From NCBI RefSeq assembly GCF_023147505.1, contig NZ_JAHXPB010000009.1, positions 1-64,000 on the forward strand: a stretch of DNA of 64,000 nucleotides. The letters run 5' to 3'. The position numbers were made by a program, and so were the translations under genes. The notes beneath the pieces were generated by a model that had not been told where the DNA came from, did not search any database, and was given only the letters and a program-made list of their open reading frames with translations. Positions 1 to 8,405 of the stretch are shown here, piece by piece (the stretch's first letter is position 1; each line of letters starts with the position of its first letter). Origin of the DNA: Brevundimonas sp. EYE_349 (GTDB lineage: Bacteria; Pseudomonadota; Alphaproteobacteria; Caulobacterales; Caulobacteraceae).

Positions 1-187
1 AGCCGTTGTTCACTTCATACTTCCAGCTTGCGCCGGTGGTGGACGACTCGGCCGTGATGTCGTCCATGGTGTGATAACCGGCGTCGATGGCGCCGTACCA
101 ACCATTGGGTTCCGCCGATGCGGCGCCAGCCGACAGGGCCAGGGCGGCCGCTGCGCTGGAAGCCAGCACGAAAGTCTTCATACGCAT
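1..187 (-). CDS. Outer-membrane protein, N-terminal part (runs off the window)
   Basis: This is the first 62 codons of a minus-strand gene whose remainder lies outside the window. It begins MRMKTF, followed by an Ala/Leu-rich hydrophobic stretch and an A-x-A-type signal peptidase site near residue 24 (GAASAEP). The mature protein opens with NGWYGAIDAGYH, the aromatic/glycine pattern of an OmpA-like or Opacity-type eight-stranded beta barrel, so it is probably an outer-membrane porin-like protein. A GGAGG-type Shine-Dalgarno lies about 11 nt upstream of the first ATG; a second ATG two codons later is an alternative start. The exact barrel family cannot be settled from this fragment. Confidence 0.75.
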   Translation of the reverse strand, partial: MRMKTFVLASSAAAALALSAGAASAEPNGWYGAIDAGYHTMDDITAESSTTGASWKYEVNNG

Positions 188-442
188 AAGGGGGTATCCC
201 TCCGCCTCTGTTTATAAGGGGGCGGGTCTACCGCCTAGGCGGGTCTTACCAGCCTTGCCTTGGAATGTCGAGGCGGAAACGTGACCGATATCGGTGCTTC
301 TGCGGCCACCGTGACGTTGATGCTACAGACGAATTTGGAACTTGGTCGAAGTTTCGCTGACTTATGATCCCCCCAACGTCACAATCTTCACCCCCCGGCA
401 CGTCCAACTTGAGCGAGCATTGGCGACATCTGGCGGCGGCCT
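188..442 (-). promoter_or_regulatory. Upstream region of the outer-membrane protein gene
   Basis: This 255-bp stretch has no credible gene. It is the 5' region of the minus-strand outer-membrane protein gene. It holds a perfect palindrome CCGCCTAGGCGG at 231-242, a TATAAA-like element on the minus strand near 210-219, and two inverted copies of an 8-mer, GTGACGTT (311-318) and AACGTCAC (375-382). These could be regulator sites, but no specific regulator is recognised. Confidence 0.4.
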
Positions 443-443
443 T

Positions 444-899
444 TTAGGCCCGGACCATCTGCATGCCCAGCCATTCGGCGATCAGGGCCGGCTTGTCCTC
501 GCCCTCGATCTCGACCGTCAGCTCGTGCTTGAGCAGCCAGCGGCCGCCGCCCTTGTCTTCGGCGGACAGGAGCTTGAACCGACCGCGAATGCGCGATCCG
601 GCGCGCACGGGAGCCAAGAACCGAAGCTTGTCGAAGCCGTAGTTGACGCCCATCATCACCCCGTCCAGAGGCGCCACAGCGTCGTAGCTCATGGCCGAGG
701 CCAGGCTCAGCGTGAGGAACCCATGGGCGATGGTTCCGCCGAACGGCGTCGCTCTGGCGGCTTCGGGATCGACATGGATGAACTGGTGATCCTCGGTGCA
801 ATCGGCGAAGGCGTCGATCCGGGCCTGATCGACCTCAAACCATTTCGACAGCCCTACCTCTCGACCGATCAGCGCTTGAAGTTCACTGGCCTGCGTCAT
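444..899 (-). CDS. MaoC-like (R)-hydratase domain protein
   Basis: A 151-residue single hot-dog-fold protein of the MaoC/NodN dehydratase family. These proteins hydrate enoyl-CoA or related thioester substrates in the cytoplasm. The hydratase motif is visible around residues 35-60 as FADCTEDHQFIH followed by AIAHGF-like GTIAHGFLTLSLAS, with the catalytic Asp/His pair in place. Length is normal for the one-domain form. The ATG at 899 has a GAGG Shine-Dalgarno at good spacing. It sits 64 bp downstream of the threonine dehydratase gene on the same strand and may be co-transcribed with it. The physiological substrate cannot be told from sequence. Confidence 0.88.
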   Translation of the reverse strand: MTQASELQALIGREVGLSKWFEVDQARIDAFADCTEDHQFIHVDPEAARATPFGGTIAHGFLTLSLASAMSYDAVAPLDGVMMGVNYGFDKLRFLAPVRAGSRIRGRFKLLSAEDKGGGRWLLKHELTVEIEGEDKPALIAEWLGMQMVRA

Positions 900-963
900 C
901 GTGTCCTCGCTCCCTTTTCGATTTTGCGGGAGGGTGACCCAGTGGCGAGACGAATAAAACCCC

Positions 964-1944
964 TCAGCTGGCGAAACGGCCTTCGATGATCTGGGCGTAA
1001 AGGCCAGGATCGACGTTCCCGCCGGACAGGACGATGACGGTCGTGAGCCCTTTTGTCTCGACCTTGCCGGCCAGAAGCGCCGCCAGGGACACCGCGCCGC
1101 CCGGCTCGATCACCAGTTTCAGGTGACGGAAGGCGAAGCGCATCGCCTCGGCGACCTCGGCGTCCGACACGGTGACGGCGCCGGCGAGGCGCCGGTTGAT
1201 CGGCCAGGTCAGTTCGCCCGGCATCGGCGCCATCAGGGCGTCACAGATCGACGGCGCCCCTTGCGGGCGCCCGACTCGTTCGCCCGCAGCCAGTGACCGG
1301 GCGGTGTCGTCGAACGCTTCCGGCTCCACCACCAGGACCGAGGTCGCGGGGCTGCGTTCGGCCATCACCAGGTTGATCCCGGCCATCAGCCCCCCACCCG
1401 AGGCCCCGCACAGCAACTGATCCAGCGGTTCATCCGCCTGGTCCAGAATCTCCAGGGCGACCGTACCCTGGCCTTCGATGATGAAGGGGTCGTCGAAGGG
1501 CGGTACAAGAACGGCCCCGCGCTCGATGGCGATGGCGGCGCCGATGGCTTCGCGGCTTTCGGTCCAGCGATCGTACATCCGCACCTCGCCTCCGAAGGCG
1601 ATCACCCCATCGACCTTAACCTGGGGCGAGTCAGACGGCATCACTATGAGAGCCGGTGCGCCAACCAAGGCGGCGGCGGCGGCGACCCCTTGCGCATGAT
1701 TGCCGGAGGAGAAGGCCACAACCCCGCGCCCCTTCTCGTCTGGCGTCAGGCGGCTGATGCGATTGTAGGCGCCGCGAAACTTGAAGGCCCCGGACTGTTG
1801 CAGCGTCTCGGCCTTCATCAGAACCCGGCCGCCCACGCAGGCGTTCAGGGCTGGGTTCTCGATCAGGGGCGTGCGGACGGCGAAGCCGTGGATCTGTCGG
1901 GCGGCGTCCAGAACGCCTTCATAGCTGGGCCGGTGCGTGGTCAT
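964..1944 (-). CDS. Threonine/serine dehydratase (PLP, fold type II)
   Basis: A 326-residue PLP enzyme of the threonine ammonia-lyase / serine racemase group. The PLP lysine lies in SGAFKFRGAYNR near residue 54 and the phosphate-binding Gly loop is GASGGGLMAGI near residue 180. SSGNHAQGVA, the substrate loop, is also present. The protein lacks the C-terminal ACT-like regulatory domain of biosynthetic IlvA, so it is the short, catabolic or racemase-like type that converts Thr/Ser to oxo-acid and ammonia. It is divergent from glpK, with 56 bp between starts. A serine racemase or hydroxyaspartate dehydratase activity is possible. Confidence 0.88.
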   Translation of the reverse strand: MTTHRPSYEGVLDAARQIHGFAVRTPLIENPALNACVGGRVLMKAETLQQSGAFKFRGAYNRISRLTPDEKGRGVVAFSSGNHAQGVAAAAALVGAPALIVMPSDSPQVKVDGVIAFGGEVRMYDRWTESREAIGAAIAIERGAVLVPPFDDPFIIEGQGTVALEILDQADEPLDQLLCGASGGGLMAGINLVMAERSPATSVLVVEPEAFDDTARSLAAGERVGRPQGAPSICDALMAPMPGELTWPINRRLAGAVTVSDAEVAEAMRFAFRHLKLVIEPGGAVSLAALLAGKVETKGLTTVIVLSGGNVDPGLYAQIIEGRFAS

Positions 1945-2000
1945 ATGCTCCCATAGACCGCAACGTCGGCGTCGCCCAAGCCGCCGCAGGGAGAAAATCC

Positions 2001-3518
2001 ATGAGCCTGATCCTCGCCATCGACCAGGGCACGACCTCGACGCGGGCGATCGCTTTCGAGAGCGGGGCGAAGACGGCGTCGGGCGAGGCGGGCGACCTGC
2101 GTCCCGCCGCCGTCAGCCAGATCGAACTGGCCCAGCATTTTCCGCGTTCCGGCTGGGTGGAGCATGACGCCGGCGAAATCTGGACGGCGACGCTCCAGAC
2201 CTGCCGCGAGGTCGTTCGCAAGGCCGGCGGCGTGGCCCGCTTCGCCGCCATCGGCATCACCAATCAGCGCGAGACGGCTGTGATCTGGGATGCGACGACG
2301 GGCGAGCCGCTGCACCGCGCCATCGTCTGGCAGGACCGCAGGACAGCCGACGTGACCGCGCGACTGACGGCCGAAGGTCATGAGCCGAAGGTGCAGGCGG
2401 CGACCGGACTGATCCTGGATCCCTATTTCTCGGCGACCAAGTTCGCATGGCTGCTGGACGCCGTTCCGGGCGGGCGCGAGCGGGCGGCGCGGGGCGAGGT
2501 CAAGCTGGGGACCATCGACGCCTGGCTGATCTGGAAACTGACCGGCGGTCGGGTGCATGCGACCGACGCCACCAATGCGTCACGCACCGCTTTGATGGAC
2601 CTTGAGACGGTCGCTTGGCGCGAGGATCTTTGCGCCCTGTTCGACGTCCCGCGCATGGCCCTGCCGGCCATCGTTCCCTGCGCGGGCGTTATCGGCGAAA
2701 GCGACGCGGCCCTGTTCGGCCGCCCTCTGCCCATCGCCGGATCGGCGGGCGACCAACAGGCGGCCCTGGTCGGTCACGGCGCGCTGAAACCCGGCGACGC
2801 CAAGATCACCTATGGCACCGGCGCCTTCCTGGTCGCCAATGTCGGAGACCGGCCCGTCGCCTCGACGCGGCGTCTGCTGGGCACGCTGGGATATCAGGCC
2901 CCCGGACGTACGGCCTATGCGCTGGAAGGCTCCATCTTCTCGGCCGGGTCGGCGATACAGTGGCTGAGGGACGGGGTCGGCATGATCTCGCAGTCGCGCC
3001 AGTCGGAAGCGATGGCTCAGGACCTGACCGACAATGGCGGGGTCTATCTGGTCCCCGGCTTCACCGGCCTGGGCGCGCCGTGGTGGGAGCCCGAAGCGCG
3101 TGGGACCATCATCGGCCTGACGCGAGATTCCGGCCCCGCCCATTTCGTTCGTGCGGCGCTGGAGGCCCTGGCCTATCAGACGCGGGACCTGCTGGACGCT
3201 CTGGCCGAGGATGGCGCCCCGCCGCTGAAGACGCTGAATGTGGACGGCGGCGTAACCGCCAACAGTTTCGCCATGCAGTTCGTCGCCGACATCTGTCAGG
3301 TCGAGGTGGAACGCCCGGCCTTCCAGGAGATGACTGCGCTTGGCGCCGCGCGGCTGGCCGCCCTGGGCGTCGGCGTGGTTTCCGATCTGGAGGCGCGCCC
3401 GGCCGAGGCGCCTGCGCGCTGGTCTCCACGCATGGATAAGGCCGAGCGCGAACGGCTGCTTTCCGGCTGGCGTCGCGCGGTCAAGGCCGCCATCATCGCC
3501 GCGCCGAACCGGGCCTGA
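2001..3518 (+). CDS. glpK: Glycerol kinase
   Basis: A 505-residue FGGY-family kinase that phosphorylates glycerol to sn-glycerol 3-phosphate with ATP in the cytoplasm. The N-terminal phosphate loop is AIDQGTTSTRAI (Asp8), the substrate region includes GITNQRET, the catalytic-base region is GSAGDQQAALVGHG, and the C-terminal FGGY signature region reads NVDGGVTANSFAMQF. Length matches the family. GGGAG lies just before the ATG. No glpF, glpD or glpR is adjacent, so this is an isolated glpK; the next two same-strand genes follow at 47 and 12 bp and could share its transcript. Confidence 0.96.
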   Translation: MSLILAIDQGTTSTRAIAFESGAKTASGEAGDLRPAAVSQIELAQHFPRSGWVEHDAGEIWTATLQTCREVVRKAGGVARFAAIGITNQRETAVIWDATTGEPLHRAIVWQDRRTADVTARLTAEGHEPKVQAATGLILDPYFSATKFAWLLDAVPGGRERAARGEVKLGTIDAWLIWKLTGGRVHATDATNASRTALMDLETVAWREDLCALFDVPRMALPAIVPCAGVIGESDAALFGRPLPIAGSAGDQQAALVGHGALKPGDAKITYGTGAFLVANVGDRPVASTRRLLGTLGYQAPGRTAYALEGSIFSAGSAIQWLRDGVGMISQSRQSEAMAQDLTDNGGVYLVPGFTGLGAPWWEPEARGTIIGLTRDSGPAHFVRAALEALAYQTRDLLDALAEDGAPPLKTLNVDGGVTANSFAMQFVADICQVEVERPAFQEMTALGAARLAALGVGVVSDLEARPAEAPARWSPRMDKAERERLLSGWRRAVKAAIIAAPNRA

Positions 3519-3565
3519 GACCCGGACGGCGACAGGAAACGCGAACAGGACTGACCGGGCCGCCC

Positions 3566-4642
3566 ATGACCGACGCCTCTTCTATCGACGCCCAGGCCGC
3601 CTTTTCCGGCACGCGCGAGGTCGATCCCCGCTACCGGCTGGACGACGCCGCGCTGGACGCCTGGATGGCGGACCACGTCACCGGCTACGCCGGCCCGCTG
3701 ACTGTGCGCCAGTTCAAGGGCGGACAGTCCAACCCGACCTATGAGCTGATCACCCCGACCGCCGCCTATGTCTTGCGACGCAAGCCGCCCGGCGTCCTGT
3801 TGCCCAGCGCCCATGCGGTGGACCGCGAATATCAGGTCATCTCCGCCCTGGCCGCCCAGGGCTTTCCCGTGGCCAAGCCCCACGCCCTATGCCTGGACGA
3901 GGGCGTAATCGGCTCGATCTTCTATGTGATGGACAAGGTTGAGGGCCGTATCTTCTGGGACCTGAAACTGCCCGGCCTGACGCCACCCGAACGGCGCGCC
4001 GTCTATGAGGCCCAGACAGACACCCTCGCTCGGCTTCACGGCTTCGATCCCGTCGCCATCGGCCTGGCGGACTATGGCAAGGCCGGAAACTATTTCGCGC
4101 GTCAGGTCGGGCGCTGGACCAAACAATACCGGGCCTCGGAGATCGAATCCGTCGCGGCCATGGACCGCCTGATCGCCTTCCTGCCCGACAGCCTGCCGCA
4201 GGAAGGCCCAAGCCGGATCGTCCACGGCGACTTGCGATTGGACAATATGATCCTGGCGCCCGATCGCGCGGAAGTGCGCGCCGTGCTGGACTGGGAGCTG
4301 TCGACCCTCGGCGATCCCATGGCCGACTTCTCCTATCTGCTGATCGCCTGGGCCATTCCGGCGAACCTGCGCAACGGTCTGGCGGGGGCGGACCTGGAGG
4401 CGCTGGGCATTCCTTCGGTCGAAGAGACGGTCGAACGCTATGCCGCCGCGACCGGGATGAGGCCGGCCAATCTGGACTGGCTCTACGCTTACAACCTGTT
4501 CCGCCTGGCGGCCATCTGTCAGGGCATCGCAGGCCGGGTTCGCGACGGCACCGCCGCCAGCGCCCACGCCAGGACCATGGCCGCCCAGGTCGGCCCGCTC
4601 AGCGAAGCCGCCTGGGGCTTTGCGAAGAAAGCAGGCGCCTGA
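3566..4642 (+). CDS. Phosphotransferase family (APH/ACAD10-type kinase fold)
   Basis: A 358-residue protein with the aminoglycoside-phosphotransferase / choline-kinase fold. The Brenner motif is HGDLRLDNMIL near residue 220 and the metal-binding DWELSTLGDPMADFSYL follows, exactly as in the ACAD10/ACAD11 N-terminal kinase-like family. Those proteins phosphorylate hydroxyacyl-CoA intermediates or are associated with acyl-CoA dehydrogenases. No acyl-CoA dehydrogenase gene is adjacent here. It is not expected to be an antibiotic resistance enzyme. It lies 47 bp after glpK and 12 bp before the hydrolase gene on the same strand. Confidence 0.85.
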   Translation: MTDASSIDAQAAFSGTREVDPRYRLDDAALDAWMADHVTGYAGPLTVRQFKGGQSNPTYELITPTAAYVLRRKPPGVLLPSAHAVDREYQVISALAAQGFPVAKPHALCLDEGVIGSIFYVMDKVEGRIFWDLKLPGLTPPERRAVYEAQTDTLARLHGFDPVAIGLADYGKAGNYFARQVGRWTKQYRASEIESVAAMDRLIAFLPDSLPQEGPSRIVHGDLRLDNMILAPDRAEVRAVLDWELSTLGDPMADFSYLLIAWAIPANLRNGLAGADLEALGIPSVEETVERYAAATGMRPANLDWLYAYNLFRLAAICQGIAGRVRDGTAASAHARTMAAQVGPLSEAAWGFAKKAGA

Positions 4643-4654
4643 TAGGGACGCCGA

Positions 4655-5221
4655 ATGAAGACCGCGCTTTTGATCATCGACGTCCAGCAGGCCATCCTGC
4701 AGGGCGTTGCGACGCCGGATCGACAGGCTGTAATCGATAGCGAACTCGACAGGGTCTCATCGCGCCTCGGCTGCCTAAAAGCCTCGGCCGAAGCTGCAGG
4801 AATGCCGGTTGTCCTGGTGCAACACGATGGCGACCTCGGACATCGATTGGCCGTCGGAGCCGAGGGCTGGCGCTTCAGGCCTGAAATCGCGCCCAGCGAT
4901 CAGACGATCATCGTTCACAAGCGTAGCTGCGATTCATTCCACGAAACCGATTTGCAGGCGCGGCTGGAGGAACGAGGAATCGATCGCCTGATCGTCGGCG
5001 GCTGCATGACGCAGTTCTGCGTGGACACGACCGTGCGGCGCGCCGTGTCGAACGGCTTTGACGTGGTTTTGGTCGAGGATGGTCATGCCACCTCGGATTT
5101 CGGCGTCCTGACGGCGGATCAGATCGTGGCGCACCATAATCGGCTTCTGTCAGGCTTTGACGCGGGGTCGCGGATAGTAACGGTGGCGCCAGCGGCCGCG
5201 ATCCGCGTGTCGGACAGCTAA
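4655..5221 (+). CDS. Isochorismatase-like cysteine hydrolase
   Basis: A 188-residue cysteine hydrolase of the isochorismatase/nicotinamidase superfamily. The catalytic triad is readable as Asp9 (LIIDVQQ), Lys89 (VHKRSCDSF) and Cys122 (GGCMTQFCVDTT), with the cis-peptide-like GGCMT just before it. Such enzymes hydrolyse small amides, ureas or N-carbamoyl compounds. The substrate is unknown. Base composition looks slightly less GC-rich at third positions than in the flanking genes. It ends 2 bp from the end of the convergent DUF1223 gene. Confidence 0.87.
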   Translation: MKTALLIIDVQQAILQGVATPDRQAVIDSELDRVSSRLGCLKASAEAAGMPVVLVQHDGDLGHRLAVGAEGWRFRPEIAPSDQTIIVHKRSCDSFHETDLQARLEERGIDRLIVGGCMTQFCVDTTVRRAVSNGFDVVLVEDGHATSDFGVLTADQIVAHHNRLLSGFDAGSRIVTVAPAAAIRVSDS

Positions 5222-5223
5222 GC

Positions 5224-5973
5224 CTAGCTTCTGATCTTCGCCCCGATGATGCGTCTATCCGTCTTGGTCTGAACAAGAATGGCCAGGGCTTCGCCGCTGC
5301 GGACTTCCGGCAGGACATAAAGCACCGGACGCCCGCGCCAGTCGCCCAGGCGTTTGATGTCGCGCACCACATTCATGTGGCGCACCGACTGGCCCCGGTT
5401 CTCTCCGCTGCGGACCTGAACCACCTGGGGGCCTGGCGTATAGGTGACGGCGATGACTTCGGCGCCGCCGACGGGCGCGCGGCCTGAACCGATGCCGACC
5501 CGGTCGCCGGTCTCTCGGAACTCGATCTGGGGCGGCCAGTTCAGGCGGCTGGCCTCCTCGTCGATGGCGGCCTCAAGTTCGGCGGCGCGGGCGCCCGACA
5601 TCTGGCGGCGGCCGTCGATGACCACTTCCGGGGTCGAAACCCCGCGCAGGCGCAGGGCCGCGCGATAGGCGCGCTGGCGCTCCGAAAACTCGGGCTGGGC
5701 GAAGGTGTCGGTCCAGCCCAGATAGTCCCAATAATCGACGCCGTATGTCAGGGCGATCACGCCCGGCTCGGCCGCCGCCCGTTCGACCGCCGCATTGGCC
5801 TCCAGACAACTGCCGCAGCCCTGGGCGGTGAACAGCTCGATCACCACCGGCGGGGTGTTGGCGGCATGGCGCGTGGCGGCGGGACGCGCGCCCGTCGGCT
5901 GGGCGGAAGCGCCCATCGACAGAACGGCGCCCGCCATCACCGTGCCTGCAATGACCCAGCCCGTGGTTCTCAT
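5224..5973 (-). CDS. DUF1223 secreted thioredoxin-fold protein
   Basis: A 249-residue protein with an N-terminal hydrophobic segment (VIAGTVMAGAVLSMGASAQ) that reads as a Sec signal peptide with cleavage after ASA. The DUF1223 signature follows: VVIELFTAQGCGSCLEAN, a thioredoxin-like strand with a CGSC dithiol motif near residue 53, and later YWDYLGWTDTFA and TPEVVIDGRRQMSG. DUF1223 proteins are periplasmic or envelope thioredoxin-like proteins of unproven function that are common in Alphaproteobacteria. A redox role is inferred from the CxxC motif only. Convergent with the hydrolase gene. Confidence 0.88.
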   Translation of the reverse strand: MRTTGWVIAGTVMAGAVLSMGASAQPTGARPAATRHAANTPPVVIELFTAQGCGSCLEANAAVERAAAEPGVIALTYGVDYWDYLGWTDTFAQPEFSERQRAYRAALRLRGVSTPEVVIDGRRQMSGARAAELEAAIDEEASRLNWPPQIEFRETGDRVGIGSGRAPVGGAEVIAVTYTPGPQVVQVRSGENRGQSVRHMNVVRDIKRLGDWRGRPVLYVLPEVRSGEALAILVQTKTDRRIIGAKIRS

Positions 5974-6031
5974 GGCCGTGTTCTTAAACTTCGACGTTCA
6001 GCAGAGCGCCTCATAAGTCCGTGAGCCCGAC

Positions 6032-8242
6032 TCAATCCATCAGTTGCTGAGCCAGATAGACATAGTGACGGGCCCAGCGACGGGCGTTGGCGACGGGATC
6101 GGCGTCGTTGGAGTGACCGCCCGCCGTGTCCTCGTAATAGAGGTGGTCATAGCCCAGGTCGCCGAGGCGCGCGGCGAACTTGCGGGCATGGCCGGGGTGG
6201 ACGCGGTCGTCGCGGGTGTTGGTGGTCAGATAGACGCGCGGATAGGCGGCGCCGGGGCGAAGCTGCTGATAGGCCGAATAGCGGGCGATGAAGGCGGCGT
6301 CGGCGGGGATGCGCGGGTCGCCGTATTCGCCGATCCACGAGGCGCCCGCAGGCAGGTCCTGATAGCGCAGCATGTCCACCAGCGGGCTTTCGATCACCGC
6401 CGCATTGAACAGTTCGGGATGTTGGGTGATCGAGACCGAGGTCAGCACACCGCCGTTGGAGCGGCCATAGATGCCCAGGCGACGCGGGCTGGTGACGCCG
6501 CGCTGCTCAAGATCACGGGCCACGGCGGCGAAGTCGTCGAAGGCGCGCTGACGGTTTTCCTTCAGCGCCGCCTGGTGCCAGTCGGGACCGAACTCGCCGC
6601 CGCCGCGGATGTTGGCCTGAACGAAGACGCCGCCCCGCTCCAGCCACAGCTTGCCCATCTCGGGCTTGTAGGCGGGGTTCAGACTGACCTGGAAACCCCC
6701 GTAGCCCAGCATGATGGTCGGGTTCGACCCGTCCAGCTTCATGTCGCGCGGCCGGGTGATGAAATAGGGGATCTTGGTCCCGTCGGTGGAGATCGCCTCA
6801 TACTGTTCGGTGATGTCGCGCGAGGCGTCGAACTTGGCCGGGGCGGATTTCAACGTGGTCAGGGTCGCCGCGCCGACATTGGCCAGACTGAGGGTCGGCG
6901 GCACGAGGAAGCCCTGGGTCGAGACGAAGACCTCGCCGCGTGACTTGGAGCTATCGCCCAGACCGACCGCCAGATTGTCGGGAACCGCGATAGAGGAAGC
7001 GGTCCAACCCGTTTCACCGGGGCGGAATTTCATCAGTCGTCCGGCTACATTGTCCGTAATGGCCGCAACAATGGTGTCGGACAGGACGGCGACGCCCTGA
7101 AGCGCTTGGCGGGCCGTTGGCTCGAAGACGACAGCGCGATCGCGGTCGATCAGAATGTCGATCCGCGTCTCGCCCAACACCGCCATCGGCAAGGCGAGCA
7201 GCGACCCGGCGGCGTAGTCCTGACCGTCAAAGCGCCAAGCCTGGTCCGGCGAGAACACGAGACGGCCGTCGATTACGCCTGAAATCCCGACCCGCTCGGG
7301 CAGGGCCAGCTTCTGAGTCTTGCCGTCCCCCGTCAGTTGCCATGTCTCGGACCGGAAGGTGTCCAGCGGGCGGGTGATGATGACGGCCGTGACCTTGCCG
7401 TCCTTGTCGCGATAGACGGCGGGGCTGACGCCATAGCCGCCGTCGCCCTGTTTGCCGCGATAGACTTCGGTCGCCTGGGCCAGGGTCTGGCCGCGCTTCA
7501 GCGTCTTGACGATGAAGGGATAGCCGGACTCGGTCATGGTTCCGGCGCCGAAGTCGGTGGCGACCAGCAGGGTGTCGCGGTCCAGCCATTCGATGCGGTG
7601 CTTGCCCTCGGGCAGGCGGAAGCCGTCTTCGACGAACCGCTTGGTCGGCAGGTCGAACTCGCGCACCACCACCGCATCCTTGCCGCCGTCCGACAGCATG
7701 ATCAGGCAGCGCGCGTCGTCGGGCGCCAGGCAGTCGGCGCCCTTGAACACCCAGTCCTTGCCCTCGGCCCTGGACAGGGCGTCGATGTCCAGCAGGGTGT
7801 CCCACTGCGGCGTGGCGGTGCGATAGCTGGCCAGCGTCGTGCGGCGCCAGACGCCCTTGGGATTGTTCGCGTCCTGCCAGAAGTTTCCGACGCCGTCGCC
7901 CAGGAAGGACGGGCTGGGGATGCGGTCGGTCGCGGTCAGGATGGCCTGGGCCTCGGCCCGGAAGGTCTCGTAGCGCGGGTCGCCGGTCAAGACGGCGAGG
8001 GACTTGCGGTTTTCTTCCGCGACGAAGGCCATGGCCTCGGCCCCGTCCACCTGCTCCAGCGCCAGATGATCGTCCGCCGCCGCGACGCCGGCGGGCGTCA
8101 GGTCACGGGGGAAGTGGGGCGGGGCTTCGCGCGGGATCATCACTGGGGGGTCGTTATATTCTGCGTACTGCTGAGCAGGCACCGAACTACAGGCACCGAG
8201 CAGAAGCGCCGGAATGGCGGCGGACAGGATCAGGTGACGCAT
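6032..8242 (-). CDS. Prolyl oligopeptidase family lipoprotein (copy 1)
   Basis: A 736-residue S9 serine peptidase with an N-terminal beta-propeller and C-terminal alpha/beta hydrolase. The nucleophile lies in GIYGRSNGGVL near residue 590, followed by the Asp loop TNTRDDRVHPGHA and the C-terminal His in TAGGHSN. The N-terminus MRHLILSAAIPALLLGACSS carries a lipobox (LGAC), so it is probably an outer-membrane or periplasmic lipoprotein cleaving proline-containing peptides. The ATG at 8242 was preferred to an upstream TTG because CGGAG sits 8 nt before it. A paralogue follows on the same strand upstream. The oxyanion context GRSNGG is unusual versus the common GGSNGG. Confidence 0.9.
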   Translation of the reverse strand: MRHLILSAAIPALLLGACSSVPAQQYAEYNDPPVMIPREAPPHFPRDLTPAGVAAADDHLALEQVDGAEAMAFVAEENRKSLAVLTGDPRYETFRAEAQAILTATDRIPSPSFLGDGVGNFWQDANNPKGVWRRTTLASYRTATPQWDTLLDIDALSRAEGKDWVFKGADCLAPDDARCLIMLSDGGKDAVVVREFDLPTKRFVEDGFRLPEGKHRIEWLDRDTLLVATDFGAGTMTESGYPFIVKTLKRGQTLAQATEVYRGKQGDGGYGVSPAVYRDKDGKVTAVIITRPLDTFRSETWQLTGDGKTQKLALPERVGISGVIDGRLVFSPDQAWRFDGQDYAAGSLLALPMAVLGETRIDILIDRDRAVVFEPTARQALQGVAVLSDTIVAAITDNVAGRLMKFRPGETGWTASSIAVPDNLAVGLGDSSKSRGEVFVSTQGFLVPPTLSLANVGAATLTTLKSAPAKFDASRDITEQYEAISTDGTKIPYFITRPRDMKLDGSNPTIMLGYGGFQVSLNPAYKPEMGKLWLERGGVFVQANIRGGGEFGPDWHQAALKENRQRAFDDFAAVARDLEQRGVTSPRRLGIYGRSNGGVLTSVSITQHPELFNAAVIESPLVDMLRYQDLPAGASWIGEYGDPRIPADAAFIARYSAYQQLRPGAAYPRVYLTTNTRDDRVHPGHARKFAARLGDLGYDHLYYEDTAGGHSNDADPVANARRWARHYVYLAQQLMD

Positions 8243-8261
8243 TCGAATACTCCGCAAATCT

Positions 8262-8396
8262 GATCCTCCCCATCGGGGGAGGGGGACCGCCGTCGGGCGG
8301 TTGAGGGGGCGGAACCAGACAGGGCGCTCGGGGTCGCCCCCTCCACCACTTCGTGGTCCCCCTCCCCCATTTCGCTTCGCTTCATGGGGGAGGATC
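8262..8396. repeat. Nested palindromic intergenic repeat
   Basis: A 135-bp element fills the gap between the two peptidase genes. Outer arms GATCCTCCCC (8262-8271) and GGGGAGGATC (8387-8396) enclose perfect 14-bp arms GGGGGAGGGGGACC (8275-8288) and GGTCCCCCTCCCCC (8355-8368), 8-bp arms at 8303-8310 and 8336-8343, and ACCAC-TTC-GTGGT at 8345-8357. A separate 10-bp stem with a 13-nt loop is at 8361-8393. This resembles the REP/MITE-like elements spread between alphaproteobacterial genes. It could end transcription or stabilise the 3' end of the upstream peptidase mRNA. Confidence 0.75.
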
Positions 8397-8405
8397 GGAA
8401 AAGGA

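Noticed and set aside
2615-3439. 274-codon frame inside glpK
   Set aside because: Same-strand shadow of glpK with Arg/Gly/Pro-rich composition.
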